Below, piece by piece: positions 52,141 through 62,676 of a stretch of 64,000 nucleotides of DNA. Numbering within the stretch: position 1 is the stretch's first letter; each line of letters begins with the position of its first letter. The stretch covers positions 18,969 to 82,968 of the forward strand of contig ML986785.1 in the NCBI GenBank assembly GCA_010094045.1, written 5' to 3'. This DNA is from Lojkania enalia. Lineage: Eukaryota > Ascomycota > Dothideomycetes > Pleosporales. The position numbers were made by a program, and so were the translations under genes. The notes below the pieces were generated by a model. The model was not told where the DNA came from and ran no database searches. It worked only from the letters and a program-made list of their open reading frames with translations.

Positions 52141-53004
52141 ATATGCTAGCGCTATAGACAATTAAATAACGCAACTAAGAAGAATAGATATCTATTACCT
52201 AGGATAATAGAGCTTATAAGTCGACTATAAGAAGCTAAGTAGTTTATAAAGTTTAATATAAGAGAAGGATACTACTAAATTCGGATAAAGGAGGGCTATA
52301 AATAGAAAACGGCGTTTAAGATAAGAGAAGGTCTCTTTAAATACCTAGTAATACTATTTAGATTTACGAATATACCGGCGATCTTCTAAGTAGTTATAAA
52401 TAACACGTTAAGGGAATATTTAGATATATTCGTAACAGTATATCTAGATAATATTCTAGTCTATATAGATAGATTACTAAGAGAGTATAAGGAATACATT
52501 AGAAAGGTATTAACAAAATTATAGGAGTATAAGTTACTTATAACTCTAGAAAAATATAAGTTTTATAAAATAGAAACAGGGTTTCTAGGATTTTAGATAT
52601 CTAGAAACGGTATTAAAATAGAATAAGAAAAGGTTAAAGTAATACTAGAATAGCTAGTATCTACTTTAGTTAAATAAGTTTAATCTTTTTTAAGCTTCGC
52701 GAATTTTTATAGAAAATTTATAAGCAGATACTCTAGAGTAGTAGTACTCTTAATAGAGATTACTAAGAAAGAAAAAGGGTTTAAGTAGTAGAAAGTATAG
52801 TAAAAAGCTTTTAAAGAATTAAAAGCCTACTTTACCTTAGTATTAATACTAAGAATATTAGATCTAGAGAAGTAATTCTAAGTGGAAACTAATACTTTAG
52901 ATAAAATAATAGACGCTTACTTAAATTAGTAAGATAAAGATAGAAAGTAGAAGCTATAAGCCTACTTTTTAAGGAAAATAAAACTAGAAAAATTTAACTA
53001 TAAT
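52141..53004 (+). mobile_element. Gypsy D copy 2, reverse transcriptase part, 5'-truncated
   Basis: The plus-strand trace starts ICxRYRQLNNATKKNRYLLP (a diverged VDYRxLN motif), then EGLFKYLVILFRFTNIPAIF, then VYLDNILVY (YxDD box, near 52,439-52,460). FANFYRKFISRYSR follows at about 52,700 and the RNase H start ETNTLDK at about 52,885. The first 40 bases lie in nearly unmutated sequence; stops increase from about 52,180. There is no gag, protease or 5' LTR. The element is interrupted at 53,004 by Gypsy B copy 3 and resumes at 58,084. Confidence 0.83.
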
Positions 53005-53217
53005 TGTTATAGTAATACTATAATACTTATACCTATACTACTCTTATTATAATACTTAAACTAGCTGCTAGTAATAGCTATTAGCTACTAGTTAGAATAT
53101 AATCGACTTGTTATAACTATAATAGAGGAAGGTTTTACCGACCTAGCTAGCTTATATAGTAGTATAGACCTAGCTCCTATAAAAACCTATATAATATAAA
53201 TATCTCTATTCTTTATA
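53005..53217 (+). repeat. 5' LTR of Gypsy B copy 3, truncated
   Basis: The first 213 bp of the 303-bp LTR. Its start keeps the unmutated TGTTATAG, which confirms that the TATTATAG starts elsewhere come from TG. It is cut at 53,217 by a pogo element, after which the LTR does not continue. Confidence 0.85.
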
Positions 53218-55066
53218 ATATATTCTACTATTAAAGCGGCTAAACTATCGAAGCGGCCACTTTTTCTTAGCATTATAAATATTATATACGAACTATAATA
53301 AATCTATAATACGACCTTCTATTAATTTAACAAGAAGGTAGAATTAAGCTGGCCTTACAGGCGTATAAATTAGGCTAGTTTAAGAGCGTACGACGTGCTG
53401 CTATAGCTTTTAATATACGATATTAACAACTCTCTACTCAACTTTATAGAATTACGTTTCGCTCTTATATACAACTAAATTACTAGAAGCTTATAGTAAC
53501 TAAAAAATAAACAATCGTATAATATATTCTTAACCTTAATTCGCAAGGATTTGCGCCCCGGCTATATAAGGTAGTAGATATAGTAGATAAACTATTAAGC
53601 GTATATAGTAGAATACTTATAGAAAAGAATTAGTCTAAACGATTTATAGCGCGTATAAACGAGTTTAAAACAGCTTTTAATCGAGTAAAGGATTGTTAAA
53701 GAATAAAATAAGAGAATCTAGAGGTTATTAATATATAGTTTAAGCTCGTACAGGATATAATTGTAAAATATAGTATATATAATAATAATATCTACAACTT
53801 TAATAAAACAGGCTTTTAGATAGGTATTATTAGTACTATAAAGGTTATTATAGGTTTAGAACGTCGTATAAGGCCTACTCTTATATAGCTAGGCGATTGT
53901 AAGTAGGTTATAGTTATTTAGAGTATCTATACTACTATATACGCGACTCTACTATTTATTATCTATAAAGAACGCGTCTATATCTCTATATAGTATAAAG
54001 AAGTAGGTATACTATATAATTGGAAAATTTTAGTCTCTAAGAACGGCTAGATAAATAATACGCTTAGTCTTAAATAGCTAAAGTACTTTAATAAATATAT
54101 AAAGATACGTTAGGTAGAATTATATAAGCTACTTATTTTAGACAGCTATAAAAGCTATCTTAACTAGGAATTTAAAGATTACTACCTTATACGAAAGATT
54201 CTAATACTTTATATACCTTCTTATTTATTATATATACTTTAGCCTCTTAATATAGTTTACTTCTTACTATTAAAGCTAAAGTACTTACAGTATATATAAA
54301 ACTTAGCGTACTAATATATCTACTATATTAATAAAGAAGGCTTTCTTCTAGCCTTTAAGGACGCGTTTTTTAATATATTTACGTATAAGAACTATTAAAA
54401 GACCTTTAAAGTAATAGGAATTATTCTTCTAAACGCGTAGGTTATATTAAATCGCTTTAATATATAACTATATATCTTACTAGAACTACTTCTATAAGAA
54501 AACTCTTAGTAGTCTAAAACTCTAAGTAATATATATAAATTTAGGTTATAATTAATACTTATATAAAAGTCCTTCGTACGATTACTAAAAAAGGTATAAG
54601 AAGGATTCTTACAGCTTATAAAAGGTGCTAAGTTAATACTATATTAGAATATACTTCTTTAAAGGTGCAACTCTAAACTTAAAAGGTAATTAGAAGAAGT
54701 AACTAAGTGTAAAATATATAAAAGAAAGTATATTTAGTATAGCAGTATAGTATTATATAGCGAGGGATCTTTATATATAGCTGTTAAAGTATCTATAAAC
54801 TCTTAGCTCTTTAAGAAAACTCGTAGTACTAATACTTAAGAAAGAGTTTAACCAGCTTAACACTACTATAGTAACTATAGTAAGACTAGATATAACGCTT
54901 ATATGTGCTAAAAGAATAGTAGGAAAAATTCTAAATTAGATAAGACTATATTATATATAGAATCTCTTATTAGTATTAAGTAAATTAACTTTTCGTATAT
55001 AGTGTTTATTGCGCTAAGAAAAAGTAGCCGTTTTAATAGTTTAGCCGCTTCGATAGTAGAATACGT
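53218..55066 (+). mobile_element. Pogo/Fot1-type DNA transposon (1,849 bp) between LTR and reverse transcriptase of Gypsy B
   Basis: Same family and length as 38,099-39,947, in reverse orientation. The plus-strand transposase trace includes an NLNSQGFAPRLYKVVDIVDK DNA-binding region (about 53,530-53,600), IYNFNKTGFQIGI with the catalytic Asp as Asn (about 53,795-53,830), LLILDSYKSYLN for the second catalytic Asp (about 54,130-54,165), and a C-terminal tail. The left flank is LTR sequence, but the right flank is reverse transcriptase sequence about 2.7 kb further on in other copies, so the two ends do not share a common insertion site. Confidence 0.85.
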
Positions 55067-57783
55067 TATTAATAATATTCTAATATTTAGTAAGAATCTA
55101 AAAGATTATAAGTAGTATATTTAACTAGTTTTTAAAGCTTTAAAAGCAAATAGTTTATAGCTTAATATAAATAAGTTTAAGTTCTACTAGTTAGAAGTAA
55201 TCTATTTAGGGTATATAATTATTATAGAAGAGATTTATATAAACCTAAAAAAGGTAGAGATAATTATTAACTAGAAATATCTTAAGAATATAAAAGATAT
55301 TTAAGCCTTTATAAGCTTCGTAAACTTCTACTAAAGATTTATTAGTAACTTCTTATAGAAAGTCTCCCCCTTAATAGTTCTAACTAAGAAGAATACTCGA
55401 TTTAACTAGAATAATAGCTGTTAATATTCCTTTAACTACCTAAAGAATACTTTTATCTTTATACTAATTCTCTAATACTTTAATTCTAAACTATTAATAG
55501 TAGTAGAAACTAATATATCTAACTTTATAATAGTTAGTATACTATTCTAGAGAGGCGTTAATAGTAAACTAAGATCTATTATCTACTTCTTTAAGTATAT
55601 AAACCCTACTAAAAGTAACTATAAAATATATTATAAGAAGCTACTCGCGATTATCTAATATTTTAAATAATAGAGGCCCGAATTAGAAAGTATAGTATAT
55701 TTTATAGAAGTGCTAAATAATTATAAGAACCTATAGTACTTTATAATAATAAAGTAGTTAAACTACTAATAGGCCTATTAGTTAGAATATCTATTAAGGT
55801 TTAACTTTAATATTATATACCAACCAAAAAAAGTTAGAGAGAAGTCTAATACCTTAACTTAAAGGTTATAAAATAAACTTATATAAGAAGAGGCTTATAG
55901 AAGTTATTAATAGATATTACTTCGTCTTAAACTATTCTAATAGATAGAAGTAGGCTGGTTAATTATAGGGATTATCGACGAAAAATACCCGAATAATAAT
56001 CTAATCTAAGTTACCTTAAAGCTACTAAGAGAAGAAGCCTGTTAATTTAAACTCCTAACTCTAGCTAACTATAAAAAGTTTAATAATTAACTATACTACT
56101 AAAATTAACTTATAGTATTAAATTATAATAAGCTAAAGTTTAAGCTACTATAAGCTATCTATAACTTACTATCTAGTAGATACCCTAGTTAAGAAAAGAC
56201 CTTAGAACTACTCTAATATAAGTACTATTAGTTAAGGATATTCAACTTAGTATAATAATATATAGGCTATTATTATATACACTAAAGAAGTAAGACTTTT
56301 AAAAAGAAGTACTATAGATTATTAAAACCGTTGTTTATACTTAAATAAAGGGTTTAAAATATTTCTATAGACTTTATAACTAATCTTCTAGAATTAGAAG
56401 GTTGTACGAATATTATAGTAGTAGTTAATAAGCTTAGTAAGTATAGACACCTAATACTATATGCAAGAAATAAAACTTCTAATATTATTTAACTATTCTA
56501 TTACTATATATAAGTTTATTATAGACTACTATATACTATTATATCCGACTGTAGAATATAGTTTATCTCTACCTTCTACTAAGAGCTCTATAGACAGCTA
56601 TAAATTAATATATATATATATTAACCAGCTTCTATTTAAAAACTAATAGTTATATAGAAAATGTTAATATAGTAATAGAATAAGTTCTCTAAGCCTATAC
56701 TAGCTGGGAATAAGATAACTAGATTAAATAGCTGCTAATAGTATAGTTTAAAGTAAATAATACAGTATCTAAATTAATAAAAGTTTTTCTATTTCTAGCC
56801 TATTTTAGCTAGTACCCTCGAATAGGCTTTAAGCTGCCTATAGAGATCTATTAACCGCTAAAATAGTCTTTAATAGTCTAGAAAGCTAATAGACTAGTTA
56901 ATAAGATAAAAGATATTATAGAGTATATTAGAAAAGAACTTACCTAGATATAAGCGTTCTAATAAGAGTATACTAACTATAAGTATATACCAGCCTCTAA
57001 CTATTAGACTAGTAATCTAGTCTAGTTAGACGCTAGAAATATTTATATATAAAGACTATTAAAAAAACTTAACTAGAAGAATATAGGCCTCTATAAGATT
57101 ATTATAACGGTATTTTTATACGCTTATAGACTAAAGTTACCTTAATTAGCTAGAATATATTCTATATTCTATATATTACTATTATAGCTAGTACTTAAAT
57201 CGTTTAACTATTTATTTAGTTAATAAGTATATAATCTTAAACCTATTAAAATTAATAGAAAATTAGAATATCTTATTAAGTAAATAAAAAACCTCTACTA
57301 TAACTAATAGAGACGCTGGTATAAATACCTAATTAAATATACTAGCTATTATAATCTAGAATAGTACCTAGCTAGTAATTTTACTAAGATAACTATTATA
57401 GAAGATTACTATATTAGAAACTCGAATAAATAACACCTAAATATAATATTACGTCTAGATTCTTAATTAAATACTAAAGTCTAATCTAAATATATTTTTA
57501 GACGCTTATAATAATACTACTACTAATCTCTAGTATAGTACTACTATATAAATTAAACTGACCTAATCCCTAATATACTACTACTATTAACTACTAGTTG
57601 TACTAATATATATATAATCTAGCTTAATTTCTAGTATAATACTACTATATAATAATAACTAATTGTACTAATATACCTATAATTTTAACTAATACTAGTA
57701 TTAATAACTACTACTTAATTATAAATACCTAAATATAATATAAAGACCTAACTTATAGGAGCTTATAATTAAGAGGAGAATAC
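55067..57783 (+). mobile_element. Gypsy B copy 3, pol relic (reverse transcriptase end to integrase)
   Basis: Starts at the INNILIFSKN reverse transcriptase box (about 55,070). It continues through RNase H (ETNISNFIIVSILF-like, about 55,510-55,560), the integrase zinc region and core (SISIDFITNLLELEG, then VVNKLSKY; about 56,360-56,450) and the C-terminal WLDARNI-like motif (about 57,030). The polypurine tract AAGAGGAGAATAC follows. It contains the part missing from copy 2. RIPped. Confidence 0.85.
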
Positions 57784-58083
57784 TATTATAGTAATACTAT
57801 AATACTTATATCTATACTACTCTTACTATAATATTTAAACTAGCTGCTAGTAATAGTTATTAGCTGCTAGTTAGAATATAACCGACTTATTATAACTATA
57901 ATAGAGGAAGGTTTACTAACCCAGCTAGCCTATATAGTAGTATAGACCTAACTCCTATAAAAACCTATATAATATAGATATCTCTATTCTTTATATAATA
58001 TTTTAATATTTATATATAGTATATAGTAATAGAGTTAACTATTTAAGGTATAATTAACTAACTATATATAAACGTTTATAATA
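57784..58083 (+). repeat. 3' LTR of Gypsy B copy 3
   Basis: 300 bp, direct repeat of the 53,005 LTR. Right of it the Gypsy D RNase H trace resumes in phase (NKELLVIIEVLR), showing that Gypsy B copy 3 inserted into Gypsy D. The AT-only flanks prevent a clean call of the 5-bp duplication. Confidence 0.86.
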
Positions 58084-61000
58084 TATATAATAAAGAATTA
58101 TTAGTAATTATAGAAGTATTAAGGAAATAGTAAGTATATTTAATAGAAACTAAGTATCTATTTAAAGTTTAAATAGACTATAAAAATCTTATATATTTTA
58201 TAATAACTAAAGAACTTATAGAAAGATAAATATAATAGATAGAATAGTTAGTAGACTATAACTTTAAGATAATATACTAGAAAGGGTTAGAAAATATAGC
58301 TATAGATATACTAAATTGTAGAGCTAACTATATAACTAAAAAAAGATATAAAAGAGATATAATCCTAAAATAGAAATTAGATAAATCTCTTATATATAAC
58401 TACCTATAAGTTGTTTAAGTTATAAAATTAATTATACTAGAGTAAATTTAGTAGTAAAAGCTAAAGAATATATAAATAGTAGAGTAATATCTAATAAGTA
58501 GTAAAGAAGTAAAAGTAATTAAAAATACAACTTAAAAACAACTATATATATACTTATATATATAATAGTAGATAATAAAAGAACTATATAAATTACTAGA
58601 ATAGGAATACCCGGGAGTAGTAGAAATAGAATAAAAGCTAAGAAAGAACTTTACTCTTACTAATATAAGAAAAAAGTATAAAATATATTTTATAAGTATT
58701 TATTATATAGAAAAAAATAAGACTATAAAATATAAGCTTTATAAATTCTTATAGTTATTAGAAGTATTTAAAAGACTATAAGAATAGATTATAATTAATT
58801 TTATAACTAAATTACTAGAATTAGTAGAATTAGAGTTAAAATAAAGATATAATATAATTATAAATATAGTAGATCGACTAATTAAGTATATATACTTTAA
58901 ACTAGTATTAGAAATAATAATAGTATCTAAACTAACGTAATCTACTACCGAGCGGTTAAAACCACCGAGCGGTTAGTAACCTACTAAAATCTCTACCACC
59001 CTATTAATTTTCGTAATATCTCTACAACCACGCGATAGAATATACTTATCTAAAGCCGATATAACTATAATAAATAAAGCTTTTAAATAAGGTTAATTTA
59101 AGTTAAATCTAGCTGTAGCACAGGCGTTTAAAGTTAGCTATACTACCCTAAGAGAGCGCTGTAATAGGAGACCTTATAAGGCCGATTGCACCCCCAATTC
59201 GAAGAATTTTACAGAGCTGGAGGAGAGGTCGATTATAGACTATATACTTAATGTAGATACGCGTGGGTTTTAGCTTAATCTCGATATACTGCGAGATATA
59301 GCTAATAAACTGCTTCTTAATCTTAGTCAGCAACCTATTAGTAAAAATTAGTTTAATCGCTTCGTCTTACGCGTTTTAGAGCTTAAATTACGCGTTAATC
59401 GATAATATAACTACTAAAGAGCTTTAAACAAAAATCCTAAGGTTATTTAAAGCTGGTTCTACCTTATATATAATACTAAAGCTAATTATAGTATCTTTAA
59501 TAAAGATATATATAATTTTAACGAAACTAGCTTCTAAATAGGTAAAATTAGCCTAAGAATAGTTATTACTAGTACTAAGAGGCGATAAATGCCTAAATCT
59601 ATCTAGCCTAATAATACTAAATAGGTAATAGTAATCGTAGTAGTAAATATATATAGCTAGCTAATTCTACTATTTATTATCTTTAAGAGCGCGTAATAAT
59701 ATAATACCTAGTACTAGTTAATTACGGATAAGCCTTAGTAGATTTTATCTGTTAGTAAGAAGGGCTGGACGTCTATTAAATATAGGTTTAAGTAGCTTAA
59801 GTACTTTAACAAATATACTAAAGCTAGTATTACTAGCGTCTACTAACTACTTATTATAGACAGCTATAATAGCTATAATTCTATTAAATTTTATAATTAT
59901 TGTAAAGAATGTATTATTATTATACTTTATATACCTCTACACTTATCTTATCTTCTATAGCTACTTAATATAGGCTGTTTTGGTCTATTAAAGTGTATAT
60001 ATAGTAAGGAGATTAAAAGCTTAATTTAGTACCGTATTAACTATATAATTAAAGAAGACTTTCTACCTATATTTAAAGCGGCCTTTAATAACGCTATTAC
60101 TAATAAAAATATAGCTAGAAGCTTTAGAGGGTCTAGATTAGTCCTATTTAGTCTAGATTGTATTATTTTAAAGCTCGATATCTAAGCTTTACGAACCCTA
60201 ATATAGCCGCTCCTAGAACCTGCTAAATAGTAGTTATAAACACTATATAATCGCTTAGAGGTAGAGTACTAAATATAATACGTATAATAGCGCGTAGAAC
60301 GATATTAAGATAGCTTACTAATATTAATATTTAAGAGTCTTATAAGTCTTATAAAGGGTATTACGTCTATAGTATATAGGTAGTCGTTTTTAGAGATAGA
60401 GAATAGAGATCTCCGGGCGGTAAATACGATGCTTATAAAGTGTAAGGAGCGTAAATGTAAGGTAATTAAGAGCGTAAGCACTATCTCTATATTAGATAGG
60501 CTGTAATTAGCAAAGTAATAATAAGAAGGCTGTTAAATAGAATAAAAAGGCCTAAATAGTTATAGTTAACTATACTAACTAAGATGTTGCGGGCGCTGTT
60601 AGAAACTAGGCTACCGTATTAAGACGTGTAAAATAGCTCTAATTAAAATACTAAATAGTAAAAATTATATAGATATTACTATATAATTAATTATTTTAAT
60701 AGCTGTAGAGATATCCTACTTTAAAATTAAAATTGGGTGGGTTACTAACCGCTCGGTAGTTTTAACCGCTCGGTAGTGGATTATATTAGCATATAAACTA
60801 TTATATATAGTATTTATAAAGTATAAAGTTTTAAAGTATATTACTTTAAATAGAGATAAGTTATTTAAATCTAAATATTAGTAAGAATAGATAAAAAAGA
60901 TAGAAATCTAATAATAGATATTAACTAGTTTCTACTTATAGATAGATAATTAAATTAAATAAGTTAACTAAAATCTAAAAATATATTTAAGAATATATAT

Positions 61001-61797
61001 TAATAAGTAATAAAATAATTAGGTTAAATTATTACCTATAATATAAATAGCCTATAATAGAATAATCTAGAGTACTATAGGGACTATACTATTTAAAGCT
61101 AATTATAGACGGAAAGCTATTATATATTAGGAATAGAATAAGAAGGAATTTCTAATTCAACTAGTAAACTAGAGAGTTAAAGAAATAAAGGAAATCTATA
61201 ATTAGCTTAAAGAAAAAATTTAGTTAAAAAACCTTAGAATAGTAAAATAAACTAATAAGTTAAAAATTAAGAAACTAATCTTTAAAAGAGAGAGTAAAGT
61301 TTTCCTATTAATAAAAAACTTAAAAACTAAGAAATCTATAAAAAAACTAGATTATAAGAGAATAGAATTATTTCTAATTAAAGAAGAGATTAGACCTATA
61401 AAATTTAAACTAAAACTACTAAATAATATAAAAATATATCTAGTATTTTATAAATTAAAACTAGAACTAGTACTAGATAATATACTACTATAAGAAACTA
61501 TTAATATAGAACTAGAATAGAAATATAAAGTAGAATATATACTAGTAAAAAGGCGGTTTAGATATTAGTAGAAGTATCTAGTAAAGTAGAAAAGATATTT
61601 ATAGGAGGAAAGTTCATAGGAACTAGTATAAAACTTAATTAACTATACTATAAAGTTAAAGGAGTTTTACTAGAAGGCTAGAATAATAAGTTATTAAGTA
61701 GAGTATAATTAAAAAGTAATAGTAGTAGTAATATAGAAAGAACTTTTAGTATAGAACTTGGAGTAGTAGTAGAGGGCGTCTTAAATCTAGTAGACCT
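58084..61797 (+). mobile_element. Gypsy D copy 2, RNase H and integrase part, interrupted by a pogo transposon
   Basis: Continues the reverse transcriptase piece at 52,141-53,004. RNase H trace NKELLVIIEVLR, then IDYKNLIYF (58,090-58,200). Integrase core from about 58,770 (FITKLLELVELEL, then IVDRLIKYIYF). A pogo element interrupts at 58,935-60,786. After it come the rest of the integrase core and the C-terminal region, with LDYKR and LRYLVKWK-like chromo-type residues (about 61,340-61,610). It ends at about 61,797, where similarity to Gypsy D copy 1 stops. Confidence 0.82.
58935..60786 (+). mobile_element. Pogo/Fot1-type DNA transposon (1,852 bp) in Gypsy D
   Basis: Terminal inverted repeats of about 50 bp contain two tandem ACCGAGCGGTTA motifs at each end, with TA duplicates at 58,933-58,934 and 60,787-60,788. 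Joining the flanks gives AAACTAGCATATAA, matching the uninterrupted AAACTAGTATATAA at about 18,785 in Gypsy D copy 1. Transposase trace on the plus strand: DNA-binding region (about 59,180-59,330), IYNFNETSF with the catalytic Asp as Asn (about 59,510-59,540), LLIIDSYNSYNSIKF with the second Asp kept (about 59,850-59,890), and the C-terminal region to about 60,230. The TIRs are much less mutated than the surrounding element. Confidence 0.88.
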
Positions 61798-62342
61798 CCT
61801 CTCCTCTTCCTCTAACTTCTCTTACTCTTCTATTAACTTTACCTATTATTTCTTAAAGTCTAGACTATACTCTTTTAAAGAATAGACGTATTCCTTAATA
61901 TATTCTAGATAAGAAAGAACTATATAATAGTAACGCGTAGATTTTTTAAGATAATAAATTTCCTCTTTTTAAGTAGCTATAAAATTTAAATAGGTAGAGG
62001 TAGATTTCTTATAAACTTTTAATATATTTACTAGAAAATAGTAAAGGGTACCCTCAGTTAGAAAAAGATTATAAGATAAATTCTAAGAAAGATACTCTCT
62101 ATATATAGAAGAAAGGGTAGTATTATTATAATAGTTATAATTCGTAGACTAATAGTTTAAATAATAGTAAGATAGATCTATTATAATATCTAGTAAAAGA
62201 ATTAAGTAACTAGTATAATAATTATAAATAGAGGTATTTTCATATTAAATCTTTAGTATAATAGAAGAAGAAAAGAAAGAAGAATAGGGCTATATTTATA
62301 AGCTAAGTAGGACCTACTAGAATATATAAAGTACTAATTCTA
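61798..62342. other. Unassigned RIPped stretch
   Basis: Not matched elsewhere in the window. Right after Gypsy D similarity ends, the minus strand reads a fairly open, highly charged stretch (KLIEEQEKLEEEERR-like after restoring one stop), which could be a coiled coil of a gag or another gene. It may also simply be the 3' non-coding end of Gypsy D. The right border is the Gypsy C LTR. Confidence 0.4.
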
Positions 62343-62676
62343 TATAACACCCTATAATAGGCTAGATATAGGATAGGGTAATAACTAAGAGTAATTATAT
62401 ACTACTAGAAGATTATTCTTATAGGTTTATAATAGAAGTATATAAGTAGAGTATATAAAGGATATTTAAGTTAACTATAAAAAGCTATAAAGATTAGAGT
62501 TGTAAGGTTGTTAAATATAATTTAGTTTCCTTACTATCCTTTTATACTTAGTTATTTAGTTAACTAAACTACTAAGTATATTACGTATTTTATATTAGTT
62601 TTATTCTTCTAGCTATATAAAGTTCTAAATCCTAATTAGGTTTAGTATAAGGATTTCTATAAGAGTATCTATAATA
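62343..62676 (-). repeat. 3' LTR of minus-strand Gypsy C copy 4
   Basis: 334 bp, reverse complement of 40,780-41,112. The purine tract read on the minus strand follows to the right, so this is the 3' LTR of an element running leftward from beyond the window. Confidence 0.87.

Noticed and set aside
51959..52174. Minus-strand frame of 71 codons at the right island edge
   Set aside because: It is protein-like in part but overlaps the start of the Gypsy D reverse transcriptase trace on the other strand and has no motif or splice support.
56461..56646. Open frame of 61 codons in the Gypsy B integrase region
   Set aside because: It is a stretch of the old integrase coding region that happens to lack stops; reading around it shows the RIPped integrase, not a new gene.
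59148..59333. Minus-strand frame of 61 codons inside the pogo element
   Set aside because: Antisense to the transposase DNA-binding region; no independent support.
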